From: Phycisphaerales bacterium
GTDB taxonomy: Bacteria > Planctomycetota > Phycisphaerae > Phycisphaerales > UBA1924
Assembly (NCBI GenBank): GCA_016742075.1
Contig: JACVCL010000006.1
Span: 1-56,549, forward strand
Direction of reading: 5' to 3'
DNA length: 56,549 nt
Part shown: piece after piece, positions 34,201 through 42,086 of the stretch
How positions within the stretch are numbered: position 1 is the first letter of the stretch
Layout: each line of letters opens with the position of its first letter
The notes under the pieces: generated by a model
Told to the model about the DNA's origin: nothing
Seen by the model: only the letters and a program-made list of their open reading frames with translations
The model's database searches: none
Made by a program: the position numbers and the translations under genes

Positions 34201-34742
34201 CGACCATCGGCGGCCTGATGGACTCGCTGGGCACGGCCACGAGCGTGGCCCTTCAGTACGGCGTGCCCGTGGAGAGCCTGGTGCGGAAGTTCACCCACCA
34301 GCGTTTCGAGCCCGCCGGCATGACCACCAACCGCGACATCCCCTTCGCCAAGTCGCTGGTCGACTACATCTTCCGCTGGATGGGCATGCAGTTCATTCCC
34401 GGGTACAAGGAGCAGCACGCGCCGCGCCGGGGCGATGAGCCGGCCGCGCCGGCCCCCCAGCCCCCCGCGGGCTCCGCCCCGCGGGGCATCGCGATCGTCG
34501 ACACGCTCGAGCCCAAGCCCGGCCGAGGCGCCCCCGTGGTCGGCGCTTCGGCCCGGGGCACCCCCGCCCGGCCCGGCGCCAAGGCCTCGGCGGCCAAGTC
34601 CTCGGCCGCGGCATCGCTTTCCAGCGCCCTCGGCGAGCTGCAGGAGGACGCCCCGGCGTGCGAGGTGTGCGGCACCATCACGGTGCGCAACGGCGCGTGC
34701 TACAAGTGCCTCAACTGCGGGCACAGCATGGGGTGCAGCTGA
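31251..34742 (+). CDS. nrdJ: class II (adenosylcobalamin-dependent) ribonucleoside-diphosphate reductase
   Basis: A 1163-residue reductase making deoxynucleotides with a B12-derived radical. C171 (HACFIQS) and C408 (NTACNLASINL) are the redox pair and C397 in NPCSEY is the radical cysteine; the 397-408 spacing of 11 equals that of known class II enzymes. PTGTIGLLMDCDTTGVEPD and GAISKTINLPSTAS line the substrate pocket. Residues ~945-1050 are a TSCPD domain (ITHKFNVAGHEGYLTVGVYE). After a Pro/Ala linker the end is a zinc ribbon with two Cys pairs (CEVC...CLNC). The ATG is 6 bases after GGAG. No cobalamin riboswitch was recognised upstream. Confidence 0.96.
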   Translation: MKITRQFTVAGQDPFASVEWVKRSSKISNPDGSVVFKMDDAEVPATWSQLATDIMVSKYFRKAGVPQAGGGTGPERSAKQVIHRLAGCWRQWGEKHGYFDGAEDAQAFYDELAYMLVHQIAAPNSPQWFNTGLNFAYGITGPAQGHFYADPQTGEVKAAADAYTHPQPHACFIQSIDDDLVNPGGIMDLWVREARLFKYGSGTGTNFSRLRGENEPLSGGGKSSGLMSWLRIGDRAAGAIKSGGTTRRAAKMVCLDLDHPDIEQFVNWKVREELKVAALVEGMKHLGDDQKRTAERLGLRLDYDFNGEAYYTVSGQNSNNSVRISDEFFDALDTDGDWQLKARLSGKPIKTLKSRDLWEQIGYAAWRCADPGVQYDTTINAWHTCPRSGRINASNPCSEYMFLDNTACNLASINLLKLYDPKTRAFDVEKYEHAIDLWTIVLEISVLMAAFPSKEIAQLSYQFRTLGLGYANIGAMLMQAGVPYDSDEARAVCGVLTAILTGRSYRMSALLAEEHGPFPGYAKNRESMLRVIRNHRRAAHGAARGSKEYENLRIRPVPIDHAVAGAVSARLSNAGRMLSRATAAWDEALELGQKFGYRNAQVTVIAPTGTIGLLMDCDTTGVEPDFALVKFKKLAGGGYFKIANESVAPALTGLGYTQAQVRDIMAHVLGALHLNVPMPAAEGKGDLAMTLAEWLREAGLIDEDLKKVTASLPTVFEIGFAFSAWGLGDDVLKRAGVDAAAAKADPSFNLLKRLGLTAHQIEILNERVCGTQTIEGAPHLKAEHLPVFDCANTCGKKGVRFIAPEGHIRMMAAAQPFISGAISKTINLPSTASVDDIKAAYRLSWELGLKANALYRDGCKLSQPLSTKSSDAGDDKKAEKAPKAADVRLLDDEEDDEEAMEAAKLEVVGTLREAVVAAGDGNHEVVVRAVEQIIHRPMRRRLPDTRRSITHKFNVAGHEGYLTVGVYEDGQPGELFITMAKEGSTIGGLMDSLGTATSVALQYGVPVESLVRKFTHQRFEPAGMTTNRDIPFAKSLVDYIFRWMGMQFIPGYKEQHAPRRGDEPAAPAPQPPAGSAPRGIAIVDTLEPKPGRGAPVVGASARGTPARPGAKASAAKSSAAASLSSALGELQEDAPACEVCGTITVRNGACYKCLNCGHSMGCS

Positions 34743-35230
34743 TCGGATCTTCCGGACGGACCCCGCCCGCGTGCCGACGGAGCAAAGGCGCGGCGGGCGG
34801 TTCCCACGAGCGGAACGGGCGGCCCGTGCTCCGACGGGCCGTGCGAACGGAGCGATGAAACGCGGGGCCCAGGCCACGCGACGGTCGGCCGGGGAGGGAG
34901 CCCCGGCCGAGCCCGGCAGGTGAAGGGACAGATCACCGCGGGCACCGCCGCTCGCGCAAGGAGGGGAGGGCTGCCAAGCCACGGAACCCGATCAGCGCGA
35001 GTACGCCCTCAGGCCACGCGTCCCGCATCGCCCGATTCTCCCGGCGGCCCCGGAGGCCCAGTCGCCCCCGGGCTCGCCGAGCCGATCCCGCTCTCCACCC
35101 CGGTCGCGCCCCCCGGCGTGACCGAGGTTTTCCAGGGCTCCCGTCCGGGGGCCCGATCCTCCCGCCCACCAGAGAGGGGCGGCCGCCCGTGCAACGCGGG
35201 CACACAGCGCCGCCCCGTGTTTCTTGCCTC
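34743..35230. other. GC-rich noncoding spacer after nrdJ
   Basis: This 488-base stretch is very rich in G and C with several short inverted repeats. Open frames exist but look like random Pro/Arg/Gly translations. No tRNA, RNase P, tmRNA or SRP RNA signature was found on either strand. Confidence 0.4.
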
Positions 35231-35268
35231 CCCCCGAGCGGACCCACCGCCGCTCGGGGGATTTTTGT
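35231..35268 (+). terminator. Rho-independent terminator
   Basis: A perfect 11-bp stem (CCCCCGAGCGG with CCGCTCGGGGG), 8-base loop, followed by ATTTTTGTT. It is the best intrinsic terminator in the window. It stops plus-strand transcription from nrdJ or from a small RNA in the 490 bases before it, about 70 bases ahead of the next gene. Confidence 0.85.
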
Positions 35269-35335
35269 TGTCCGGCGGTCGGGCCGATACAACGGGGCCG
35301 GGCTCGTTCCGGGGCCGTTGGAGTGCGTGCCACCC

Positions 35336-35932
35336 ATGAAGACCGTGTTGCGAGCCATCTTCCCGCTGATCTGGCCCTGCGCCGCCCCGGTGCTGCGGCT
35401 GCGCGGCACCGCCGACCGCCTGTGGTGGGTTCTCGCGTCTCTCTGGGTGTTCTTCCCCGCCGGCGCCGTGCTGCACCACCTCTTCGCCTACCGGCGGACG
35501 ATCGGCACCATGACCTGCATTCTCAACGACCTCAACGAGGCGCCGGGCGTGAAGGTGTACGAGTTCACCTGGCCGGTCATCCAGCGATGGGTGGCGATGG
35601 AGCCGACGCTGCCGCTGGCGGGGGGCATCGCCGCCGTCACCCTGCTGCTCGGATGGTTCCTGTGGCCGGTCCGGCTGCTGGCAGCGCCGCTGTACGTCTC
35701 GACGCTCGCGCTGAGCGTCTGGACGTGGGATATCCCCGGCACCGGGCGGTGGGTGTGCATGAACCTGCACGACGACAGGGTGCGGCTGTTCGGCGGCCCC
35801 GCGCTGCGGACGAGCCACATCTACATGCTCACGCTCGGGCTGTTCGTCGTCGCCTTTGCGGCCACGCTTGGGCCGGTGCTGAAGGCGGTGCTGAAGGAGC
35901 AGGACAGGGGCGAGGTGGCGCCGAAGGGGTGA
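35336..35932 (+). CDS. four-helix integral membrane protein of unknown function
   Basis: A 198-residue membrane protein. Hydrophobic segments at about 28-48 (LWWVLASLWVFFPAGAVLHHL), 92-112 (LPLAGGIAAVTLLLGWFLWPV), 115-131 and 165-185 suggest four helices. A soluble loop (YRRTIGTMTCILNDLNEAP) with a Cys separates helices 1 and 2, and DIPGTGRWVCMNLHDDRVRLFGG lies between 3 and 4. It has no recognised family. The ATG at 35336 follows the strong terminator by about 70 bases, and GATACA at 35286-35291 is a possible -10. It converges on frr. Confidence 0.7.
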   Translation: MKTVLRAIFPLIWPCAAPVLRLRGTADRLWWVLASLWVFFPAGAVLHHLFAYRRTIGTMTCILNDLNEAPGVKVYEFTWPVIQRWVAMEPTLPLAGGIAAVTLLLGWFLWPVRLLAAPLYVSTLALSVWTWDIPGTGRWVCMNLHDDRVRLFGGPALRTSHIYMLTLGLFVVAFAATLGPVLKAVLKEQDRGEVAPKG

Positions 35933-35983
35933 GCCGCCCTCGCCGGCTGGCCGCCGTGCGAGACCGCGGAGGTCCGACCGGCG

Positions 35984-36550
35984 TCAGACCTCCATGATCT
36001 CCTTGCCCTTGGCCTCGACCGCGTGGTCGATGTCGGACTCTCGCTTCTTGAGGACTTCCTGGATCTCGTCCTTCAGCCCCTTGATCTCGTCCTCGGGGTA
36101 GTGGACCTTGGTGTCCTTGAGCAGCGCATCGGCGTGCTTGTTGGCGTCGCGCCGGACGTTGCGGACGGCGATCTTGGCGTCCTCACCGAGTTTCTTGGCC
36201 TGCCCCGCCAGTTGCTTGCGGCGGTCGCCGGAGAGGGCCGGGATGTTGACGCGGATCATCTTGCCGTCGAGCACGGGGTTCACGCCGAGATTCGCGGCCT
36301 CGATGGCCTTCTTGATCTCGTGGAGCGCCCCCTGGTCGAAGGGTTTGATGACCAGCTGCGTCGCCTCGGCGATCGAGACCGCCGCCAGAGCCTTGAGCTC
36401 GGTCGGAGACCCGTAGTAGTCCACCTTGATGAACTCGACAAGCGCCGGTGAGGCCCGGCCGGTTCGGATGCCCTTCAGCTCGTTCTTGAGGTAGTCCAGG
36501 GCCTTGGCCATCTGGGTCTCGGCGTCTTTCAGGATGCTGTCAGGGGTCAT
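35984..36550 (-). CDS. frr: ribosome recycling factor
   Basis: A 188-residue protein, normal length for RRF. It opens with DAETQMAKALDYLKNELKGIRTGRASPALVEFIKVDYYGSPTEL in pieces that match the conserved helix and the loop entering domain II. VIKPFDQGALHEIKKAIEAANLG and MIRVNIPALSGDRRKQLAGQAKKLGEDAKIAVRNVRRDANK follow, the latter being the signature helix. RRF splits post-termination ribosomes together with EF-G. GGAG lies 7 bases before the ATG. A TATCAT (36622-36627, minus) about 70 bases upstream could be its -10. Confidence 0.96.
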   Translation of the reverse strand: MTPDSILKDAETQMAKALDYLKNELKGIRTGRASPALVEFIKVDYYGSPTELKALAAVSIAEATQLVIKPFDQGALHEIKKAIEAANLGVNPVLDGKMIRVNIPALSGDRRKQLAGQAKKLGEDAKIAVRNVRRDANKHADALLKDTKVHYPEDEIKGLKDEIQEVLKKRESDIDHAVEAKGKEIMEV

Positions 36551-36706
36551 GGTGGGTCTCCGAGGTCCGGTACGAGCCAAGGCGAGACGTCCGCGGCGGG
36601 CCGCCTCAAGACGGGCCGAACATGATACGAAACCGTGGGGTCCGACGCCCATCGGTTCGGGCGTAGTGTTCCCCGATCGGGTCACGTGGTTATCGGAGAC
36701 CGGCGG

Positions 36707-37954
36707 ATGCCGCAAGCCAACGAACGCCCGAAAGACGGAATGGCGGCGGATCAGACGACATCGTTCGTCCCGGCGTTCGGAGCCCCGCCGGTGGCGCCGG
36801 CGTCTGCGGGGGGTGGCATGGGTGCGGCCGATCCGCTGGGACAGCAGCTGGCCGACGAGTCGGGCCACGGCACCACCGAGCCGGGCTCGCCCGGGTTCGA
36901 CGCCATGCTGGCCCGGATGGCGGTCGACAAGGGGCTGTGCACGCAGGAGGAGATGGAAGCCTGCCTCTCGCGGGTGCACTCGTTCATCACCGGTCAGCGC
37001 AAGCCCTTGGGCCCGGTTCTGCTGCGGATGAAGGCCGTGACCCCCGCCCAGCTCGACCGGCTCAACGCGCAGGTGCAGGCCGACAGACTTCGGAAGCGGA
37101 TCCCCGGCTATGCGCTGATCGAGAAGATCGGCTCCGGGGCTTCGGCGGCGGTCTTCAAGGCCCGGCAGCTGAACCTCGACCGTCTGGTGGCCATCAAGGT
37201 GCTGCCCGCGAAGATGTTCACGAATCAGGAGGTCGTCGAAAAGTTCTACGCCGAGGGCCGGGCCGCGGCGTCCCTGAACCACCCGAACATCGTTCAGGCG
37301 TACGACGTGGGTCAGGCCGGTGAGCACCACTACTTCGTCATGGAGTACGTGCAGGGGCCGACGGTCTACGACCTCGTCGAGCCGACCCGTGGCAAGGGCC
37401 TCGAAGAAGAGCGTGCCCTGGAGATCGTGCTGGGGGTGGCCGAAGCTCTCCGCCACGCCCACGAGCGGGGGCTCGTGCACCGCGACGTGAAGCCCAAGAA
37501 CATCATCGTCACGGCCGATGGCGTCCCGAAGCTGGCCGACCTTGGCCTGGCCCGGGTCATCACCGACTGGGCCACCGCTCACGCCGAGCAGGGCCGCGCT
37601 CTGGGCACGCCGTACTTCATGTCGCCCGAGCAGGTGCGGGGCGACTTCGAGATCGGCCCGCCCTCCGACATCTACTCGCTGGGAGCCACGTTCTACTACA
37701 TGGTCACGGGCCGTCCGCCCTTCGACGACTCCGACGGCCGCGTGGTCATGCAGATGCACCTCAAAAACACGCTCGTGCCGGCCTGTCGGGTGAACCCGGC
37801 CCTTGAGCCCGGCCTGAGCGAGGTGATCGACAAGATGATGGCCAAGGAGCCGCGCCGCCGCTACCAGACCTGCGACGACCTGCTGGTCGATCTGCGGGCG
37901 TGGCGGGCCACGTTCATCCTCCGACGGGGCGAGCGCAAGGGCCGCCCGGCCTGA
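36707..37954 (+). CDS. soluble Hanks-type Ser/Thr protein kinase
   Basis: A 415-residue protein. Residues 1-65 are low-complexity. Residues ~66-128 form a small helical domain (MAVDKGLCTQEEMEACLSRV...VTPAQLDRLNAQVQ) found before kinase domains in this phylum. The kinase domain runs 135-400: GSGASAAVF (142-150), Lys164 in VAIK, HRDVKPKN (258-265), DLGLAR (278-283, Leu replacing the usual Phe) and GTPYFMSPEQ (300-309). No transmembrane helix or sensor domain follows, so it is cytoplasmic. GGAG lies 8 bases before the ATG. It is divergent from frr. Confidence 0.92.
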   Translation: MPQANERPKDGMAADQTTSFVPAFGAPPVAPASAGGGMGAADPLGQQLADESGHGTTEPGSPGFDAMLARMAVDKGLCTQEEMEACLSRVHSFITGQRKPLGPVLLRMKAVTPAQLDRLNAQVQADRLRKRIPGYALIEKIGSGASAAVFKARQLNLDRLVAIKVLPAKMFTNQEVVEKFYAEGRAAASLNHPNIVQAYDVGQAGEHHYFVMEYVQGPTVYDLVEPTRGKGLEEERALEIVLGVAEALRHAHERGLVHRDVKPKNIIVTADGVPKLADLGLARVITDWATAHAEQGRALGTPYFMSPEQVRGDFEIGPPSDIYSLGATFYYMVTGRPPFDDSDGRVVMQMHLKNTLVPACRVNPALEPGLSEVIDKMMAKEPRRRYQTCDDLLVDLRAWRATFILRRGERKGRPA

Positions 37955-38123
37955 GGGCGGCCGCGACGGCCGACCACCTCCAAGCGGTTGGGTTGAAAAT
38001 GCAAGGGAACACTTCCCCTTGGGCCGATGAACCCCGCGCCGCCGCGAGGTCGCGTGGCCGCGGTCCCTGCGGGCCTGGGCCGGGCCCCGACTGCCCGGGG
38101 CGGCAATGATGGAGGGATTCCCG

Positions 38124-38519
38124 ATGGGTGTCGCAGCAAGGATCCTCGGCTTGACGGACAACCCCTCCAGCGGACCCCGCCGGTCGCTCCCCGCCACACG
38201 GGAGTCGGTGACCCACAAGTTCACCATCGGCAACCACGAGGGCTACCTCACCGTCGGCCTCCACGACGACGGCAGCCCCGGCGAGATCTTCATCAAGATG
38301 TCGAAGGAAGGCTCGACGATCTCCGGCATGTGCCAGGCCTTCTGCCGCGCGTTCAGCCTGGCGCTGCAGCACGGCCTCTCGGTGGAAGACGCCGTCGTCC
38401 GCTTCAAGGGCATGCGATTCGAGCCGATGGGGGCGACGAGCAACCCGGATGTGCCCGAGGCCTCCAGCATCGTCGACTACGTGGCCCGGTACCTCGAGGT
38501 CGAGTTCACGAGCCGCTGA
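38124..38519 (+). CDS. stand-alone TSCPD domain protein (NrdJ C-terminal domain paralogue)
   Basis: A 131-residue protein that is almost only a TSCPD domain: ESVTHKFTIGNHEGYLTVGL, GSPGEIFIKMSKEGSTISGM, FSLALQHGLSVEDAVVRFKGM and IVDYVARYLEVEF. These segments align one-to-one with residues ~945-1050 of the NrdJ encoded 3.4 kb upstream. It lacks the reductase core and the zinc ribbon. GGAGG sits 8 bases before the ATG at 38124, which is preferred over the ATG at 38106. It follows the kinase by 169 bases on the same strand. A regulatory or auxiliary subunit of NrdJ is likely. Confidence 0.85.
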   Translation: MGVAARILGLTDNPSSGPRRSLPATRESVTHKFTIGNHEGYLTVGLHDDGSPGEIFIKMSKEGSTISGMCQAFCRAFSLALQHGLSVEDAVVRFKGMRFEPMGATSNPDVPEASSIVDYVARYLEVEFTSR

Positions 38520-38548
38520 GCATCTTCCCGAGCGGGGGCCCCGCGCGG

Positions 38549-39742
38549 CTAGTTCGGGCAGGTTTGCCCGTAGGCGGCGAGCACGATGGAGAGGTCATTG
38601 GCGCCGACGGAGCCGCTGCCGTCGACATCGGCGTCGGGGATGAAGCCCGGCTGACCCGCCGCGGTGCCGTACGACGCCAGAAGCAGCGAGAGGTCGGAAG
38701 CCCCGACAGCGCCGTTGCCGTCGACGTCGGCCGGGCAGCGACCGTTATAGATGTACGACGCGTACCCGCCGATCTGCTGCGGCACCGAGTCGGGCCCGGC
38801 CGCGGCCAGGCCCCGTGCCGCGAGAATCTGCCCCTCGCTGAACATCGGGATGGGCAGCGGGTTGGCGATGTTCAGGGCCGTGATCATCAGGTTGGCCATG
38901 ACGCCCTGGATGGTCGTGTTGGGGTGGAAGCGGTCGTCGACGAAGCCGGCGGTCGGGTTGCCGCCGGCCGTGGTGTCGCCCTGCAGCAGCTGGATGACGA
39001 CGCCGCCGACGGTGAACGTGGGGCTGGGGGCCGCGTTGCTGCCGAAGATCACCTTGGTGAGCCGGTACACGTCGATCAGCACGAGCCCCTGCTGGTACGC
39101 CAGCACCTTCAGCCGGGCGTTCAGGTCGGCGATCGTCGCGTTGACCCGGTCGCGGCCGGCGGCGCTGCTCCAAGTCGACCGGGTGACCGGGGCCAGTCCC
39201 GGGTCGACGACGTTGACGAGAATGATCCGGGCTCCCGTGGGCTTGATCGCGTTGATCGCGGTCTGGATGTTGGCGACCACGCCGGCCACATAGTTGCTGC
39301 GGGTCGTGGCGCTCCACAGCCCGAGGTAGATGTTGATGTACGGCGAGTTGGCGGGGTTGAAGTCGTTGGCGCCGATGAAGAGCACGGTGTGGGAGATGTT
39401 CTGCGGGCCGATCATCGCCGCGAGGCCGGTGTGCTGCCCCTGCGAGATCAGCGTGGCCGAGCTGGCCCCCGAGCGGGCCCAGTTGAACTGGTAGCCGCTC
39501 CGCCGGGGCTCGCCCCACGTGCCGCCGGATTGGCCGGCGGCGGCCGCGGTGGGGCCCAGCGACACTCCCGCCGGCAGGCCGGAGAGGAACGTCGGCCAGT
39601 TCTGGGCGTAGCTGCCGTAGGTCTCCTCGGCGTACTCGTCGGAGAGTGAGTCGCCCATGACCCCCAGCCCGGTGACCTGGGCCGCGGCGGGCGCGGCCAG
39701 CATCAGCAGCATCGCGAGCGTCCGGGCGATCAGGGTGTTCAT
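38549..39742 (-). CDS. secreted SGNH/GDSL hydrolase with dockerin-like tail
   Basis: A 397-residue exported esterase/lipase-type protein. Signal peptide residues 1-21 (LAMLLMLAAPAAAQ). Block I GDSLSDEY places the catalytic Ser at 32, GAND (in FIGANDFN) is block III, and DDRFHPN near residue 280 gives the catalytic Asp/His. The last 70 residues contain two Asp-rich calcium loops, DVDGNGAVGASDLSLLLASYG and a DADVDGSGSVGANDLSIVLA unit, resembling type I dockerin repeats of this lineage. It ends 33 bases before the M14 gene's start side is reached and is probably co-transcribed with it. Confidence 0.88.
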   Translation of the reverse strand: MNTLIARTLAMLLMLAAPAAAQVTGLGVMGDSLSDEYAEETYGSYAQNWPTFLSGLPAGVSLGPTAAAAGQSGGTWGEPRRSGYQFNWARSGASSATLISQGQHTGLAAMIGPQNISHTVLFIGANDFNPANSPYINIYLGLWSATTRSNYVAGVVANIQTAINAIKPTGARIILVNVVDPGLAPVTRSTWSSAAGRDRVNATIADLNARLKVLAYQQGLVLIDVYRLTKVIFGSNAAPSPTFTVGGVVIQLLQGDTTAGGNPTAGFVDDRFHPNTTIQGVMANLMITALNIANPLPIPMFSEGQILAARGLAAAGPDSVPQQIGGYASYIYNGRCPADVDGNGAVGASDLSLLLASYGTAAGQPGFIPDADVDGSGSVGANDLSIVLAAYGQTCPN

Positions 39743-39775
39743 CGGGTCCTCCGGATGGGCCGAGGCGGCCGGCGG

Positions 39776-41887
39776 TCAGGGCGAGCAGGTGATACCGAAG
39801 TTCGCCAGCAGGATCGACAGGTCATTGGCCCCGATGCACGGGTTGCCGTCGAAGCTGACCGAGGCATTGTAATTCGAGTCGCCCGGGCAGCTCCCGAAGG
39901 CCGACAGGAGGATCGACAGATCGTTCGCGCCGACGTTGCGGTTGCCGTCGGCGTCGCCGGGGCAGGCCGCGAAGGTGGTGAGCGAACGGGACAGGGGTGT
40001 CGAGCCCGTAGAGCCCGAGCCGTTCACGGCCCGCACGCCCCAGTAATAGATGCTCGAGTACGCCAGGGGCGACGGCGCGGGCAGCGTCCAGGAGGTGCCG
40101 GGCAGCCCCGGCGCCGACGCGACGACATTCAGGAGCGCGGGGTCCGTCGCGATGATCACGGTGTACGACGAGGCTCCGGGCGAGGCGTTCCACGTGAACG
40201 ACGGGGTGAGATTCACGCCCGCGGCGCCGTCGAGCGGCGTGACAAGACTGAACCCGCCGGGCGTCGGGCACACCGGCAGCGTGGCGGAGTACAGCGTCGC
40301 GGGCGCATCGGCCGGCATGGTGACGACCGCGCCGTCGCTGGCGGTCGCGGCGACGTAGTACTGCACCGTCGACCCGCAGGGGAAGGCCGGGAGCGTGGCC
40401 GTGAAGTTGGGCTTGGTGCCGGTGAGGTTCGCGCCGGCGAACGGACCGCTGGTGCCGACCCGGTAGAGCAGCTGCGGCGTGCCGGCGATGGTGTAGCTGT
40501 TGAGCTCGGTGATGGTGACGGCGAAGTTGGTGCCACCGGTGGTAGAGGCCGCCGCGGGCGGTGCCGGCACGGCCATCTGCAGACGGATCTGGATGAACCG
40601 GGCCATCGCCATCAGCCCGTTGAACGTCTCCTGCGCGGTCGGGCGGAGCTGGCTCGAGGGCAGGGTGAAACCGTACGCGCCGGTGTCGCGGAGCTCGAAG
40701 GTGAAGCCGAGCGCCCCGAAGACGGCGAAGGGCCAGTCCTGGGCCGTGCCCGAGGCCGAATAGATCACGCCGTCGGTGCCGAGCCCGGCGGTGTACGGCA
40801 CGCCGAAGGTGTTGTCGATGGCCGACTCCATCTGTCCCATCACCAGCCGGAGCTCGGCGGCGCGGGGCGGGATGACGGTGCTGGTGTAGCCCCACGGCCC
40901 GAGGATGAGCTGCGAGTAGCTGTGGAGGTCGATCAGGGCCTTGATCGACCCCGGCCGGGCCGTGTTGAGCCCGTTGATGTAGTCGCGCATCGCCGCCGTC
41001 TCGGACTCCGACCACGGCGCCGTGCCGCGATAGGTGTCGCTGGCCGGGTTCGTCGAGGCCGACACCGGCGGGTCCCAGGCGGTGGCCCAGTTCCGATTGA
41101 GATCGACGCCGTACGTGGCTCCCGAAATCAGACGGCGGTTCTTCCGCCAGAGGCGGTTGTTGCTGCTCGCCCAGGTGTACACGTACCCGTCGGGATTCAC
41201 CACGGGAATGATGTGGAACTCGACGCTGTCGACCACCTGCCGGATCGCCGGGTCGGTGCTGTAGTCGCGGACCAGCTCGTCGATCGCGTACATGGCCGAG
41301 GCGGGGCTCACCCACTCCCGCGCGTGCTGCCCGCCCTGGATGATGAAGACCGGCTTGGGCGGCGCGCCCGGGATTGTCGGCCCCGTGATGCGGACGCCGT
41401 AGATCGTCTGCCGCGGCTGCGAGGCGTTGCCCTGCGACAAGCCGACGCTCACCCGCGTGGCGATCGCGGGGTTGAGCGCGACAATCGAGTCGAGCTCGGT
41501 GTTGATCTGCGCGTAGGTGCGGTAGGTGTCGAAGAACGACGAGTCGCGGTCGGCCTGGACCCGCGCGATCTCGCGGGCCTCGGCCTCGATGAGCTGCTGC
41601 ACATCGTCGGCCGTCACCACATACGGGATGCCCAGACCGTCGAGCGCGGCCATTTTGTCGGGCGGGATCACGAACTGCTGGGGGCCGTTTCGCGGCGTGC
41701 AGCCCAGGAACTCCCCCAGCTGCGTCAGCGCGAGAAAGTCGCGCATACCGCTGATCGTCGCCGTGACCAGCTTGTGCTGGCGGAAGGCGGAGGCCTCGGG
41801 CTGCGGCGGCCCGACGATCGCCTGGGCCAGTGCCGATCCCGAGCACACCCACGCGAGCAACCCCACCGACAACATCCTGACGACCAT
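39776..41887 (-). CDS. secreted M14 zinc carboxypeptidase with dockerin-like tail
   Basis: A 703-residue exported metallopeptidase. Signal peptide MLSVGLLAWVCSGSALAQ. The M14 domain holds zinc ligands in GGQHAREW (HxxE) and LIDLHSYSQ (His), substrate residues in VDLNRNW, and the catalytic Glu in FTFELRDTG. A propeptide-like region (~20-130) precedes it. After it come a beta-sandwich and a fibronectin-like domain (PLDGAAGVNLTPSFTWNASP), then a tail with CPGDADGNRNVGANDLSILL and CIGANDLSILLANFG units. The ATG at 41887 has GGAG 9 bases upstream. It likely trims peptides outside the cell or in the periplasm. Confidence 0.9.
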   Translation of the reverse strand: MVVRMLSVGLLAWVCSGSALAQAIVGPPQPEASAFRQHKLVTATISGMRDFLALTQLGEFLGCTPRNGPQQFVIPPDKMAALDGLGIPYVVTADDVQQLIEAEAREIARVQADRDSSFFDTYRTYAQINTELDSIVALNPAIATRVSVGLSQGNASQPRQTIYGVRITGPTIPGAPPKPVFIIQGGQHAREWVSPASAMYAIDELVRDYSTDPAIRQVVDSVEFHIIPVVNPDGYVYTWASSNNRLWRKNRRLISGATYGVDLNRNWATAWDPPVSASTNPASDTYRGTAPWSESETAAMRDYINGLNTARPGSIKALIDLHSYSQLILGPWGYTSTVIPPRAAELRLVMGQMESAIDNTFGVPYTAGLGTDGVIYSASGTAQDWPFAVFGALGFTFELRDTGAYGFTLPSSQLRPTAQETFNGLMAMARFIQIRLQMAVPAPPAAASTTGGTNFAVTITELNSYTIAGTPQLLYRVGTSGPFAGANLTGTKPNFTATLPAFPCGSTVQYYVAATASDGAVVTMPADAPATLYSATLPVCPTPGGFSLVTPLDGAAGVNLTPSFTWNASPGASSYTVIIATDPALLNVVASAPGLPGTSWTLPAPSPLAYSSIYYWGVRAVNGSGSTGSTPLSRSLTTFAACPGDADGNRNVGANDLSILLSAFGSCPGDSNYNASVSFDGNPCIGANDLSILLANFGITCSP

Positions 41888-42030
41888 CGCGTCCATCTCC
41901 GGGAACCACCCCTTGGGCCCGGACGGCGTCCGGGGCACCGCCCTTCCGAACATAGCCGCGCGGCGGCGGGGTGCACGAAGGTTGGCCCGAATTGGCACGG
42001 CTTTGCGTGTCCGGCCGATCCCACCTTTGG

Positions 42031-42078
42031 GAAAACAGCCATAACGCTGAAAATAGTTAATATAGTTCAATATCAATC
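42031..42078 (-). promoter_or_regulatory. AT-rich promoter patch upstream of the M14 gene
   Basis: A short AT-rich island (for example TTGATATTGAAC and TATATTAAC on the minus strand) in an otherwise very GC-rich region, about 150 bases before the M14 peptidase start and just after the stop of the gene at 42087. It probably contains the promoter for the M14/SGNH pair. Confidence 0.4.
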
Positions 42079-42086
42079 GGCACCGT

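Noticed and set aside
34743-35230. RNase P RNA, tmRNA or SRP RNA after nrdJ
   Set aside because: The conserved core sequences of these RNAs were looked for on both strands and not found.
37981-38030. Hairpin around CAAGGGAA...CCCCTTG before the TSCPD gene
   Set aside because: Only a 6-bp stem with no U-tract and no conserved position; too weak to call.
36551-38233. An N-terminal extension of frr up to 38233
   Set aside because: It would run antisense through the kinase; the ATG at 36550 with a good ribosome site gives a normal-length RRF.
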